Shown: positions 1-9,010, counted from the first letter of the stretch. The stretch: 64,000 nucleotides of DNA from CAMAUF01 sp046152925 (GCA_046152925.1 JBJXFX010000154.1:8746-72745), one strand, 5' to 3'. A program made the numbers and translations. Notes: generated by a model from the sequence alone, not told the origin.

Positions 1-20
1 GCACTAGGAGAAGACAGCAC

Positions 21-383
21 ATGGACCTTCACGACTACAACGCCCGATGGCTCAAGGCCTGGAGCACGAAGGACGTCGACGGCTTGATGACCTTCTACAG
101 CGACGACGTGCTTTACAAGGACCCGCAGACCGCTGCCGGCCTCCTGGGAGGAGCGGCGCTCCGTGCGTATTTGACGGGCCTCTTCCAGGCGACGCCGCCA
201 ATCGAGTACGTGCCGGACGAAGTCTGGCCGCTTGCGGGCGGCGGGGGTTACGCGGGCCGCTGGATCGCAACGATGGACCTCGGCGAGGGAAAGCGTAAGC
301 GGTTCCGGGGGTTCGACCTGGTGCTCATGGACGGCGACCGCATCACTCTCAACGAGGTCTATACGCACGACCTGGCCGAATAG
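21..383 (+). CDS. NTF2-like / SnoaL-like small protein
   Basis: This 120-residue protein has the look of the NTF2-like (SnoaL) fold: an N-terminal helix (DYNARWLKAWSTKDVDGLM), the FYSDDVLYKDP turn, then alternating strands ending in the NEVYTHD strand. The family includes isomerases, hydrolases and pure ligand-binding proteins, so no reaction can be assigned. The ATG is preceded by AGGAGAAG at a good distance. It stands alone and is convergent with the lipoprotein gene that follows. Fold call is from pattern only. Confidence 0.7.
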   Translation: MDLHDYNARWLKAWSTKDVDGLMTFYSDDVLYKDPQTAAGLLGGAALRAYLTGLFQATPPIEYVPDEVWPLAGGGGYAGRWIATMDLGEGKRKRFRGFDLVLMDGDRITLNEVYTHDLAE

Positions 384-392
384 GCCGGCGGG

Positions 393-821
393 CTACTCGT
401 CCGCGTTGAGGAAGGTGGGGTACTTGCAGGCCTCGACGTTGCCAGCCTTATCGGCCAGGCGCTTGCGGGGGCCGTCGGGCGGCACGGGCGGCTTCGAGGT
501 CACGAGCACCGTCGGGTCCTCGCCCTTCACGGCGTCCTTGAGGTACTTGATGTACGCCTTGTGGAAGTCCGCGATGTCCGCGGGCGGGTTGACGGGCTCC
601 ATCGCCTTCACATAGGTCGTCACCGCCTCGGAGATGCCCTCGACCGTCTTACTGTTGAGGAGCGCCTCTTGGAAGCCGGTGATGCCGGCGCAGAAGACCC
701 GCAGGTAGTCCTCATCGCTCACAATATCTCCTTGCGGGACGGGCTCATCGTCGGCGTCGTCCGAACAAGCGACGGCGAGGAACGGCAGGCACAGCAGTGG
801 GAGCAGCAGGAGGCGGCGCAT
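393..821 (-). CDS. Hypothetical lipoprotein
   Basis: A 142-residue protein of unknown function. It starts with a classic lipoprotein signal: MRR, a Leu-rich hydrophobic stretch, and a lipobox ending LAVAC at about residue 19, followed by an acidic linker (SDDADDEP). The mature part is mostly helical, with Cys residues near positions 44 and 132 that could form a disulfide. It is probably anchored on the outer face of the membrane. No partner genes are evident. Confidence 0.75.
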   Translation of the reverse strand: MRRLLLLPLLCLPFLAVACSDDADDEPVPQGDIVSDEDYLRVFCAGITGFQEALLNSKTVEGISEAVTTYVKAMEPVNPPADIADFHKAYIKYLKDAVKGEDPTVLVTSKPPVPPDGPRKRLADKAGNVEACKYPTFLNADE

Positions 822-925
822 CGGGAGACATGCTACGACGGCGCATGGATAGAGGCCGGAAAACGCGCCCCGTCGCGAATCGGGCTACTGCGCACACCTA
901 GGGCGCCTGCTAACCTGGCCGGGCG

Positions 926-1858
926 ATGGCCCTCCCCTCGTTCACGGTTGCGCAGCTAAAGGCGTTCGCGCCAGGCCCCGAGGCCGCGGTCACGATCGGC
1001 GTGCTCGACGGCGTCCATCGCGGCCATCAGGCGCTGATCGCGCGGCTTCGCGACGAAGCCCGGAAACGCGCCCTCAGCCCTGGCGTCGTCACGCTCCATC
1101 CTCACCCGATGACTGTGCTCAAGCCTGAGATCGCACCGAGCTACCTAACCTCGCTCGACGACCGCATGGCGCTGATGCGGGCGGCGGGCGCCGATTGGGT
1201 GCTCCCGCTGACCTTCACCTCCGAGGTTTCCGAGGTCTCGGCCGAAGAGCTCGCGGCCGGGTTCTACGACCTCTTGCGAATGCGTCTGCTGCTGCTTGGC
1301 CCCGACGCTGCCTTCGGCCGTGGCGCCCCCAAGGACACCCCGGAGCGCATGGCCGCGCTCGGCAAGTCGCTCGGCTTCGAAGTCGTCCAGATTGAGCCGT
1401 TGATGCACGACCACGAGCGCTTTAGTTCGACGGCAGTGCGGCGAGCGTTGGCCGACGGGGACATGGAGCGGGTCACCGCGTTGCTCGGCCGGCCGTATCA
1501 CCTGACGGGGCCGGTCGTGCACGGCTTCGAGCGGGGCCGGACGATCGGGTTCCCCACCGCGAACCTCTCCGTCGCCGCCGACCGCGCGATGCCCGCCCTC
1601 GGCGTTTACGCGACGGTCGCGCGTGTCGCGGGCCGGCGCCTGATCGGCGCGACGAACATCGGACGCCGCCCGACCTTCGATGCCGGCCATGTTTCGATCG
1701 AGACACACCTGATCGACTTCGAAGGCGACATCTACGGCGAGCGCATGGAGCTCGAAGTGGTGCGCCGGATCCGGGGCGAGCAGAAGTTCGACGGCGTGGA
1801 CGCGCTGGTCGCGCAAATCGCGGCCGATGTCGCCGAGGCGCGGAGGCTGCTCGCATGA
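926..1858 (+). CDS. ribF: Bifunctional riboflavin kinase / FAD synthetase
   Basis: Converts riboflavin to FMN and then FAD. The 310-residue length is normal for the bifunctional enzyme. The N-terminal FAD synthetase half shows GVLDGVHRGH (the HxGH nucleotidyl-transfer motif) at about residues 26-35 and the FSSTAVR motif near residue 170. The C-terminal flavokinase half has GRTIGFPTAN near residue 205 and NIGRRPTF near residue 240. No clear ribosome-binding site precedes the ATG, and a TAACCT hexamer lies about 10 bases upstream, so the transcript could be leaderless. tyrS follows after a short gap. Confidence 0.95.
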   Translation: MALPSFTVAQLKAFAPGPEAAVTIGVLDGVHRGHQALIARLRDEARKRALSPGVVTLHPHPMTVLKPEIAPSYLTSLDDRMALMRAAGADWVLPLTFTSEVSEVSAEELAAGFYDLLRMRLLLLGPDAAFGRGAPKDTPERMAALGKSLGFEVVQIEPLMHDHERFSSTAVRRALADGDMERVTALLGRPYHLTGPVVHGFERGRTIGFPTANLSVAADRAMPALGVYATVARVAGRRLIGATNIGRRPTFDAGHVSIETHLIDFEGDIYGERMELEVVRRIRGEQKFDGVDALVAQIAADVAEARRLLA

Positions 1859-1968
1859 GTCCTTCGTCCTGCACGCGCCCGGCCGCCCGCTACGTGTAGG
1901 GGCCTCGCACGGCCCCCGCACTCCGCACACCGATCCGACGTTCCCAGTACTTGAAGGCAGGTGCACCG

Positions 1969-3180
1969 ATGGCGACTCCGCGGGCCATGGCTCCCGTTGA
2001 AGAACAGCTGCTCGTCTTGATGAGCGGCGTCGATTATGGCGACGACCGCCTCCGGCGCGAAATGGAGCGCGAACTGCGCGCGCTCATCGAGCTGGACCGG
2101 CCGCTCCGCGTCTATCTCGGGATCGACCCGACCGCGACATCGCTCACGCTCGGCCACACCGTGCCCCTGCGCAAGCTGCGGCAGTTCCAGGACTTTGGGC
2201 ACCACTGCATCTTCCTGATCGGCGACTACACGGCGCTGATCGGCGACCCGAGCGACAAGAACAAGCTCCGGCCGATGCTCACTTCGGAGGACATCGCCCA
2301 GAACGAGGCGACCTACTTCGACCAGGCGGCACGCGTCCTGGACGCGACGAAAACCGAGCTGCGGCACAACTCCGAGTGGCTGGGCAAGCTCACGTTTCCC
2401 GACGTCATCAGCCTGATGTCGAAGTTCACGGCCGCTGAAATGCTCCGCCGCGACAACTTCCGGAAACGCTGGGACGATGGCGACGCCGTCTACCTGCACG
2501 AGTTCCTTTACGCTCTGATGCAGGGTTATGACGCGTACGCACTGGAGTGCGACGTCCAGGTCGGGGGCACGGAGCAGCTCTTCAACCTGATGGCGGGTCG
2601 CAAAATCCAGCAGGACGCCGGCCAGAAGCCGCACGTCCCCGTCACCCTGCCGATCCTCGTCGGCCTCGATGGCAAGGAGCGGATGTCGAAGTCCAAGGGC
2701 AACCACATCGGCGTGGGCGACACTGCGACCGAGCAGTTCGGCAAGGCGATGTCGATCCCCGACGACGCCGTGATGGACTTTTACGTCCTGGCGACCAACG
2801 TGCCGCGCGGCGAGCTCGATGGACGCCGGGCCGAGCTCCATCGCGACCCGATGGCCGCCAAGAAGCGGCTCGCCTGGACGATTGCAGCCGAATTCTGGGG
2901 CACCGCCGCGGCGGACGACGCGCAAGGCGCGTTCGAGCGCACTGTCCAGCGAAAAGAGGCGCCCGACGGCATCCCCGAGGCCGCCGTCGCCGCTGGCCAA
3001 CTGTTGATCGACGTGCTCATGGCGGCGGGTCTGGCGCCGTCGAGGCGCGAGGCTCGACGCCTCTTCGACCAGAACGCGGTCTCGGTCGACGGCGTGAGCG
3101 CCAGCGCGGAAGCCGAAGCCATCGTGGGGAGCGTCGTCCAGGTAGGAAAGCGCCGCTGGCTGCGGCTGGTCGAAGCCTAA
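1969..3180 (+). CDS. tyrS: Tyrosyl-tRNA synthetase
   Basis: Charges tRNA-Tyr with tyrosine. A class I synthetase with LGHT (variant of HIGH) inside LGIDPTATSLTLGHTVPL, the KMSKS-type loop ERMSKSKGNHIG, and a C-terminal S4 RNA-binding domain (APSRREARRLFDQNAVSVDG). About 403 residues, typical of the bacterial TyrS type with the KMSKS form. The frame is open from a TTG at 1951, but the ATG at 1969 with AGGTG upstream is preferred. The last four bases overlap the 3' end of the convergent sigma factor gene. Confidence 0.95.
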   Translation: MATPRAMAPVEEQLLVLMSGVDYGDDRLRREMERELRALIELDRPLRVYLGIDPTATSLTLGHTVPLRKLRQFQDFGHHCIFLIGDYTALIGDPSDKNKLRPMLTSEDIAQNEATYFDQAARVLDATKTELRHNSEWLGKLTFPDVISLMSKFTAAEMLRRDNFRKRWDDGDAVYLHEFLYALMQGYDAYALECDVQVGGTEQLFNLMAGRKIQQDAGQKPHVPVTLPILVGLDGKERMSKSKGNHIGVGDTATEQFGKAMSIPDDAVMDFYVLATNVPRGELDGRRAELHRDPMAAKKRLAWTIAAEFWGTAAADDAQGAFERTVQRKEAPDGIPEAAVAAGQLLIDVLMAAGLAPSRREARRLFDQNAVSVDGVSASAEAEAIVGSVVQVGKRRWLRLVEA

Positions 3181-4418
3181 GACTCGACGGACGCGAGTTG
3201 GCGGGCGAGAAAGCGCTTCTCGGCGTCGTTCGCGGCAAGGTCGAGCGCCCGGCGGTACGCCTCCGCCGCCCGTCCGTGCTCGCCCGCGCGGCGAAGGAGG
3301 TCGGCGCGGGCCGCGTGATAGAGGTGATAGCTCTCAAGCGCTTCTTCCAGCGCCGGCGCATCCAGCAGCGCGAGGCCAGCCGCAGGCCCCTCAGCCATCG
3401 CGATCGCAACCGCGCGATTGAGGTCGACGACCGGCGACGGGGCGATGGTGCGGAGCACGCCATAGAGCGCCGCAACCTCGCGCCAGTCCGTGTCCAGTGC
3501 GGAGGGCGCTTGGGCGTGCACGGCGGCGATGGCGGCCTGGACCTGGTAGGGCCCGACACTCCGCATGCGCAGCGCGCGTTCCACGAGGTTGGCCCCGCGC
3601 GCTATCGCGTCCCGGTCCCAAAGCGACCGGTCCTGCTGGTCGAGCAGGATGAGGTCGCCGTGGGCATCGACGCGGGCCCGGTGGCGGGCATGGTGCAAGG
3701 TTATGAGCGAAAGGAGGCCGACCGCCTCCGGCTCATCCGGCATGAGCACGGCGAGCACTTCGGCGAGCCGGATGGCCTCGACGCAGAGGTCGAGGCGAAG
3801 GTGGTCAGGCCCGGCTGTCGCGGCGTAGCCCTCGTTGAAGATGAGATAGAGCACCGCGAGGACGCCGCTGAGGCGCTCCGGCAGGAGATGGTCGGCGGGC
3901 ACGCGGTATGGGATGCCCGCGTCCCGAATTTTCCGCTTGGCGCGCACGATGCGCTGCGCCAGTGTCGGTTCCGGCACGAGAAAGGCGCGAGCGATTTCCG
4001 GAGTGGTCACGCCGCCAAGCGTGCGCAAGGTCAGCGCGACGCGGGCGTCCATGGGGAGTGCCGGGTGGCAGCAGGTGAAGATCAGCCGCAGCCGTTCGTC
4101 GGCGATCGATGAGTCTTCCACGGGCACGGCGGCCTCCTGTCGCTCCAGCTCGGCGAGTACGGCGAGCTCTGCCCGCTTCTGGACGTGGAGCGTCTGGCGT
4201 CGGAGCCGGTCGATCGCGCGCCGGCGTGCGGCGGTGAGCAACCAGGCCGCCGGATTCGCGGGCACGCCGTCGACCGCCCAGTGCACGACGGCCGATTCGA
4301 AGCCCTCCTGGAGGACGTCCTCGGCGAGGTCAAAATCGCCGCACCATCGGATCAGGTTCGCGAGCAGCCGGCCGCGCTCGGCGCGGAAGACCGTTTCGAT
4401 CGACTCCTCGACGTTCAT
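3177..4418 (-). CDS. ECF sigma factor with C-terminal extension (ECF42 type)
   Basis: A 413-residue sigma factor. Sigma region 2 spans roughly residues 15-75 (DLAEDVLQEGFESAVVHW, then the PAAWLLTAARRRAIDRLRR segment) and region 4 about 130-175 (GGVTTPEIARAFLVPEPTLA). The remaining ~230 residues form an Ala-rich helical, TPR-like domain. This arrangement together with adjacent DGPF proteins is the known hallmark of group ECF42, whose members lack a classic anti-sigma factor and are thought to be controlled through the extension. The start codon overlaps the stop of the upstream DGPF gene (ATGA), so it is translationally coupled to three DGPF genes. Confidence 0.9.
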   Translation of the reverse strand: MNVEESIETVFRAERGRLLANLIRWCGDFDLAEDVLQEGFESAVVHWAVDGVPANPAAWLLTAARRRAIDRLRRQTLHVQKRAELAVLAELERQEAAVPVEDSSIADERLRLIFTCCHPALPMDARVALTLRTLGGVTTPEIARAFLVPEPTLAQRIVRAKRKIRDAGIPYRVPADHLLPERLSGVLAVLYLIFNEGYAATAGPDHLRLDLCVEAIRLAEVLAVLMPDEPEAVGLLSLITLHHARHRARVDAHGDLILLDQQDRSLWDRDAIARGANLVERALRMRSVGPYQVQAAIAAVHAQAPSALDTDWREVAALYGVLRTIAPSPVVDLNRAVAIAMAEGPAAGLALLDAPALEEALESYHLYHAARADLLRRAGEHGRAAEAYRRALDLAANDAEKRFLARQLASVES

Positions 4419-4774
4419 GGACCCGCCATCCCGGGCAGGGGACGGACCTCCACGGCGCCGTGGAGGGCGCCTGGAATCATGGCGGCGATCGCTTCGGCCT
4501 GCGCAAGTGTGGCGTCGCGAAGGACAAAGAACCCGCTGAGCTGTTCCTTCGTCTCGATAAAGGGCCCATCGGTCACAACAGTGCGCCCGCCGCGGACTAG
4601 GACAGTGCGCGTTGCGGAAACGGGCGCCAGCGGCTCCGCGCTTTCGAGGATCCCGAGACTGCTGGCGGCGTCCATGGCGGCCTGGTAGCCCGCCATCATA
4701 TTGAGAAACTCTGGCGAGCCCGGCGGGAGCCGGTCGACGGCTTCATCGGTCTGGATCAGGAGGATGTATCTCAT
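4415..4774 (-). CDS. YCII-related DGPF protein
   Basis: A 119-residue YCII-fold protein with the start MRYILLIQTDE and the family motif TDGPFIETKEQLSGFFVL at about residues 69-86. These small cytosolic proteins accompany ECF42 sigma factors; their biochemical role is not known. It overlaps the sigma gene by ATGA downstream and the second DGPF gene by ATGA upstream. One of three paralogues in a row. Confidence 0.88.
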   Translation of the reverse strand: MRYILLIQTDEAVDRLPPGSPEFLNMMAGYQAAMDAASSLGILESAEPLAPVSATRTVLVRGGRTVVTDGPFIETKEQLSGFFVLRDATLAQAEAIAAMIPGALHGAVEVRPLPGMAGP

Positions 4775-5163
4775 GATGCAACCTCCACCCGTCTGCGAGC
4801 CGCGGCTTCGACGGCCGGGGTGATCTCCCAGATCGGGCGCACTTCGACGGTGCCCCAGGCGGCGTCGGGGATACGGGCGGCGTAAGCGATTGCTTGGTCA
4901 AGGTCGGCGCAGTCGACGATGTATGCCCCTGCGAGCTGCTCCTTCGTTTCGGCGAAGGGGCCGTCGGAAGGCACCACCGTCTTGCCGTTGCGACGGACGG
5001 ACGTCGCGGCGAGGACCGGCTGCAGCGCGTGTGCGCCGACGTAGGCGCCGCCGCGGATCATGTCCTCGATCAGGCGCTCGTGTTCGGCGAGCATCCCGGC
5101 CATGGCCTCGTCTCCGGCGGGACGTGCGGCCTCGTCAGCGTAGATCAGCAGCATGTAGCGCAC
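4771..5163 (-). CDS. YCII-related DGPF protein
   Basis: A 130-residue paralogue of its neighbours with the start MRYMLLIYADE (GTG start) and the motif SDGPFAETKEQLAGAYIV. Function unknown; same four-gene operon as the sigma factor. The start lies one base beyond the stop of the upstream DGPF gene, so translation is almost certainly coupled. Confidence 0.88.
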   Translation of the reverse strand: MRYMLLIYADEAARPAGDEAMAGMLAEHERLIEDMIRGGAYVGAHALQPVLAATSVRRNGKTVVPSDGPFAETKEQLAGAYIVDCADLDQAIAYAARIPDAAWGTVEVRPIWEITPAVEAAARRRVEVAS

Positions 5164-5164
5164 G

Positions 5165-5515
5165 CTATCCCATCTCCATGATGGGCCGTACTTCGATCGA
5201 CCCGAGTTTCGCGCCCGGAATCTTGGCTGCGTAGGCCACCGCCTCGTCGATGTCCTTGCAGTTCAGGATGTAGAAGCCCCCGAGCTGTTCGGCCGTCTCG
5301 GCAAACGGCCCAGCCATGACCAGCGGCTCGCCGTCGCGGACGCGGACGGTCTTTGCAGTCGCGACCGGCTGGAGCGGGTCGCCGTTGTCGAACATGCCGT
5401 TGCCCCGGACCTCGGCGGTAAATGCGCCGTAGCCAGCCATCATCTCGCCGAACGCGGCGCTCCCCGGGTCCGGGTCGAGCTTCTCGGGCGTGTAGATCAA
5501 GAGCATGAATCGCAT
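5165..5515 (-). CDS. YCII-related DGPF protein, promoter-proximal copy
   Basis: First gene of the sigma/DGPF operon, 116 residues, starting MRFMLLIYTPEKLD. The open frame extends further upstream, but the internal ATG at 5515 matches the start of the two paralogues and is preferred. The family motif is altered from DGPF to AGPF (AGPFAETAEQLGGFYIL), so this copy has lost the Asp the family is named for. Confidence 0.88.
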   Translation of the reverse strand: MRFMLLIYTPEKLDPDPGSAAFGEMMAGYGAFTAEVRGNGMFDNGDPLQPVATAKTVRVRDGEPLVMAGPFAETAEQLGGFYILNCKDIDEAVAYAAKIPGAKLGSIEVRPIMEMG

Positions 5516-5606
5516 GTCGTGCGGCCTCCCAGCTAGCGTTCTACCATGGTGACGGACGGGAGCCAGCGAGATCGACAAGCTGACTGCCCGTTTCGTGGAG
5601 GATCGG

Positions 5607-5945
5607 ATGGATGAGGAGCCGGCACGCCTGCGCGCAGCCGTGGACCGCAATGCGGCGGCCGTGGTCGCAGGAAACTTCCCACAGTTAATGGCGGACATCA
5701 CGCCCGAGGCCTTGGCGCAGCTGATGGCGTTGGCGCCCCAGGGCGGCGGCCTCAGCCTGACCTCCATGCCGAACATCTCGGGCCACGAAGTGACGCCGAT
5801 CAGGGCGGACGGCGACTCGTTCGTCTACCACGTCGCGTTCCAGTCCGACGCCGGGACCGCGACCATCGCAGCGACCTGGCGCGAAGTGCTGGGGCAATGG
5901 AAGGTCGTCGCGCTGGCCCTCGTCGCCATCCAGCCGAAGGCGTAA
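5607..5945 (+). CDS. Hypothetical small protein
   Basis: A 112-residue protein I do not recognise. It has an N-terminal helical region (ARLRAAVDRNAAAVVAGNFP) followed by strands (DSFVYHVAFQ, GTATIAATWRE, QWKVVALALVAI) that would fit a small NTF2-like or similar alpha+beta fold. GGAGG five bases before the ATG at 5607 decides the start over a GTG at 5595. It is divergent from the DGPF operon and sits four bases before sixA, so the two are probably co-transcribed. Confidence 0.7.
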   Translation: MDEEPARLRAAVDRNAAAVVAGNFPQLMADITPEALAQLMALAPQGGGLSLTSMPNISGHEVTPIRADGDSFVYHVAFQSDAGTATIAATWREVLGQWKVVALALVAIQPKA

Positions 5946-5949
5946 CTCA

Positions 5950-6432
5950 GTGGAGATCTGTCTCGTCCGCCACGCCATCGCCGAGGAGCGGGGGGCCCGA
6001 TTTCCGGACGACTCGCTGCGGCCGCTGACCGGCGCGGGAGCCGTGAAGATGCGCGTCGCCGCCCAAGGCCTCCAGACGCTGGTCGTACCGGAGATCATCC
6101 TGACGAGCCCGTACGTCCGCGCCCGTCAGACCGCGGAAATCCTGGGTGAGTACATGAGCGTGGCGGTGCAGGTCGAAGCGACACTCGCCAGCCCAGACTA
6201 TGCCGGGACGTTCGAGGCCGCACTTCGGACGAAAGCGGGCCGCGTCCTCTGCGTGGGGCATGAGCCATGGCTGTCCGGCCTCCTTTCCTGGCTTCTGGCT
6301 GGCGAGGAAGGGCTTGAGGTGACCTTCCGGAAGGGCGCCGCGGCGCTCGTCACGGTCGCCCGAACCCCAGCCTCGGGCGTGTTGGAGTGGTTGCTCCAGC
6401 CATCGCAACTTCGGGCGTTGGCCGGCCGTTAG
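5950..6432 (+). CDS. sixA: SixA-like phosphohistidine phosphatase
   Basis: A 160-residue member of the histidine phosphatase superfamily. The catalytic LVRHAIAEERG motif sits at residues 5-15 (His8), TSPYVRARQTAEIL carries the second phosphate-binding Arg, and VGHEPWLSGL carries the second catalytic His. SixA dephosphorylates phosphohistidine on signalling proteins such as HPt domains or NPr. It starts with GTG and its last four bases overlap the 3' end of the convergent ppx gene, a partner often found near sixA. Confidence 0.88.
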   Translation: MEICLVRHAIAEERGARFPDDSLRPLTGAGAVKMRVAAQGLQTLVVPEIILTSPYVRARQTAEILGEYMSVAVQVEATLASPDYAGTFEAALRTKAGRVLCVGHEPWLSGLLSWLLAGEEGLEVTFRKGAAALVTVARTPASGVLEWLLQPSQLRALAGR

Positions 6433-7934
6433 GGGCTATCGTCGACCACGAGCCGGACCGGTACTTCGAGCGCGGCGGCCAGGGCGCGCTGTTTCATCTC
6501 GAAGGCGTAGACCTCTGCGTCCAGGGGCGCCGACCCACGCAGGACGACCACGATCCCTGTTGTCCCGACGCGAACGTCGTAATCCAAGACGGGCGACGGA
6601 GTGCGCCGCCGGACGGCGCGAGCGGTCCCGAGCAAGGCCGAGAGGACTTCGACCCGTCGCTCGTCGCCGGGCGACAGGACCCGCGCGTACTCGCTGAGCG
6701 AGAACCCTCCGCCCTCCGCACCGCGGACCAGCGCCCCGAGCAGCACGATCTCGCGGTGGGTGAAGCCGTGCAGGTCGCCACTGTGGACGAGGTACTCGGC
6801 GTGGCGGTCGCGGCTGTAGTAGTCGACATGCATGCCGATCCCAGCCAGCCGCGCGCCCGAAAGGAGCAGGTCGAGCTCGGGCGCACCGTAGCCGTGGATC
6901 CCTTGGGTTGCGGCGAACAACCGCGCTGCGACACCTACGACGGGCTCAGCACCGAACACGGGGACACCGTTCGCTTCGGCGAGGCCCGCGATGGAGGCGC
7001 CTCGCACGTCAGGGAGGATCGGGTGGCCTCCGCGAAGCTCCTGCCAAACGAGCCCCTCGCGGAGGCCCTGACCCGAGACCATGAACTCCGGAGCGCCGCT
7101 CACGTCGAGCACCTCATCGAGCACCACCGCCGCCGCATGGAGGCTATCGACGCGATTGGCGCTCAACCCGGCGATCCGGCGGCGCCCGTCGGCGTCGGTG
7201 CGAGTGAGCGAGGCCGCCAAGCGATGGAGGTCGCGGCGGGGAAGGGCGAGGCCATGGAGGCGGCGGAGGGGATACCGGACTTTCAGCCGCTGGATCCGCG
7301 CGAGGTTCCGGACGGCGCCACCGACGCCGACGACCGGCCCGCGCCGCGGCATCGGCCCGACCGCCTGCCGGACGGCTTTGCGAAGCGCCCGGACGTCCTT
7401 CGGCGACGGCGGGTCGGACTTGAACCGCTCGGCCGCATACAGCGCGCCGAAGGGGACGGACTTGGAGCGGACGAGGGCGCGGCCTTCGACCGTGATGATT
7501 TCGAGCGACCCGCCGCCGATGTCGACGATGTACCCATCGCGGAGGTCGGTGCTGTTCACGGCTCCGAGAAAGCTGGCGTACGCCTCTTCCTCGGCTGTGA
7601 GGATCCGGACGCGGACGCCGGTCTCCTGGAAGACCGCTTCCGTAAACACGCCGGCGTTGGGAGCGCGACGCAAGGCCTCGGTGCCGGCGGCGATCATCGT
7701 TGACGGCCCGTATGAGGCCGCCACCTCGGTGCAGATCCGGAGGGCGCGGACGCCCCGCCCGATCCCGGCGTCGCTGAGGTAGCCGTCGGCGGCCTGACCC
7801 ATGCCCAGCCGCGCCGGAAAGCGCTCCTCGTCGACCACCTCGAACGCGGAGTCACTGAGTTGGCGAGCGACCAAGAGCCGGACCGAGTTGGACCCAACAT
7901 CGACGACGGCGACGATCCGTTGGAGGGGAGCCAT
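6429..7934 (-). CDS. ppx: Exopolyphosphatase / GppA-type phosphatase
   Basis: A 501-residue Ppx/GppA enzyme that removes phosphate from polyphosphate or pppGpp. The actin-like ATPase fold is shown by VVDVGSNSVRLL at residues 9-20 and DIGGGSLEI near residue 140. The C-terminal half is an HD-like helical domain typical of the longer Ppx forms. It lies 58 bases behind the peptide transporter permease on the same strand and may be read through from that operon. Ppx versus GppA cannot be decided from sequence alone. Confidence 0.9.
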   Translation of the reverse strand: MAPLQRIVAVVDVGSNSVRLLVARQLSDSAFEVVDEERFPARLGMGQAADGYLSDAGIGRGVRALRICTEVAASYGPSTMIAAGTEALRRAPNAGVFTEAVFQETGVRVRILTAEEEAYASFLGAVNSTDLRDGYIVDIGGGSLEIITVEGRALVRSKSVPFGALYAAERFKSDPPSPKDVRALRKAVRQAVGPMPRRGPVVGVGGAVRNLARIQRLKVRYPLRRLHGLALPRRDLHRLAASLTRTDADGRRRIAGLSANRVDSLHAAAVVLDEVLDVSGAPEFMVSGQGLREGLVWQELRGGHPILPDVRGASIAGLAEANGVPVFGAEPVVGVAARLFAATQGIHGYGAPELDLLLSGARLAGIGMHVDYYSRDRHAEYLVHSGDLHGFTHREIVLLGALVRGAEGGGFSLSEYARVLSPGDERRVEVLSALLGTARAVRRRTPSPVLDYDVRVGTTGIVVVLRGSAPLDAEVYAFEMKQRALAAALEVPVRLVVDDSP

Positions 7935-7991
7935 ATGGGGCAGTATCCCCAGGTCAGCGCCTTGCGGGCCAGCCGCCGGAAACTGCCGTCG

Positions 7992-8999
7992 TTAGCGCGA
8001 GCCACGAAGGCGCGGGTCGAGCACATCGCGGAGCGCGTCGCCCAGCATGTTGAAGCCGAAGACGGCAAAGAAGATCGCGAGACCTGGGAACAGCGGAAGG
8101 TACAGGTGCTTCTCCGCGTGGAGCCGGACCTGCCCCGAGAGCATCTGCCCCCAGGTCGGGAAGTTCGTAATCCCCACGCCGAGGAAGCTGATGGTCGCCT
8201 CAGCGAGGATCGCGGTCCCCAGCTGGAGCGTCGCCAAGACGATCACCGTCGCCATGATGTTAGGCAAAATGTGGCGGATGATGATGCGGATCGGGGTCGC
8301 ACCGATCACGGTCGCCGCTTCGACGTAGGGGTTCGCCTTGGTCGAAAACACAGCGCCGCGGACGACGCGCGATGCGCCGCCGGCGAGCACCATGCCGAGG
8401 GCGAGGATGACGATGGTCGTCCTCGGGAACGTGTTCCAGAACCACTCGCCGTTGTTTGGGTCCGGGCCGAAGGTTGGCCCGCGCCCAAGCCCAAAGAACC
8501 CCTCCGTCCCGCCCTTCACGTTGAGGACCGCGAGGAGCGTGAGGATGAGGAAGATGGCCGGGAAGCTGAGCCAGATATCGACCAAGCGCTGGACGAGGAA
8601 GTCGACCTTCCCGCCGAAGTAGCCGCTGGTGACGCCGACTAACAGGGAGAGGATCGTGACGAGGATCACCGTGCCGACGCCCACGAGGGCGGTCACTTGG
8701 CAGCCGTAGACGATACGGGAGTAGAGGTCGCGGCCGCTTTCGTCGGTGCCGAACCAGTGGTCGGCGCTCGGGCCTTGGAGGATCGCCTCTTTGTCCTGGG
8801 CGACGAGCTCATGGGTGGCGAGCACGGGCGAAAAGATGGCGACGAGGAAGATCAGGATCAGGACCGCGCCGCCGAACGCGCCCATCGGCTTCGTGCGGGC
8901 GAACCGCGCGAGGGACGCGGCGAAGCGGACGGCAAATGGCTTGTCGGGGCGGAAGTATTGGCCGCCGAACTGGACAGACTCTGCGATGGTGTTCGCCAC
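7992..8999 (-). CDS. Peptide ABC transporter permease, DppC/OppC type
   Basis: A 335-residue inner-membrane permease with an N-terminal cytoplasmic tail, a first membrane helix (GGAVLILIFLVAIFSPVL), a lumenal loop with HWFGTDESGRDLYSRI, further helices, and the family C-terminus GDALRDVLDPRLRG. The GTG start at 8999 has AGGGGG upstream. It pairs with the DppB-type permease eleven bases upstream. The ATPase subunits of the system are not in this window. Confidence 0.93.
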   Translation of the reverse strand: MANTIAESVQFGGQYFRPDKPFAVRFAASLARFARTKPMGAFGGAVLILIFLVAIFSPVLATHELVAQDKEAILQGPSADHWFGTDESGRDLYSRIVYGCQVTALVGVGTVILVTILSLLVGVTSGYFGGKVDFLVQRLVDIWLSFPAIFLILTLLAVLNVKGGTEGFFGLGRGPTFGPDPNNGEWFWNTFPRTTIVILALGMVLAGGASRVVRGAVFSTKANPYVEAATVIGATPIRIIIRHILPNIMATVIVLATLQLGTAILAEATISFLGVGITNFPTWGQMLSGQVRLHAEKHLYLPLFPGLAIFFAVFGFNMLGDALRDVLDPRLRGSR

Positions 9000-9010
9000 A
9001 GTGACGCCCC

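Noticed and set aside
1897..1918. GGGGCC-TCGCAC-GGCCCC hairpin before tyrS as a T-box riboswitch.
   Set aside because: The whole gap is about 110 bases with no T-box consensus or specifier loop; at most a weak terminator of ribF without a T tract.
2547..4112. A 521-codon plus-strand frame bridging tyrS and the sigma factor gene.
   Set aside because: It overlaps the ends of two well-supported genes in the wrong frame and is rich in Arg and Gly as expected for a shadow.
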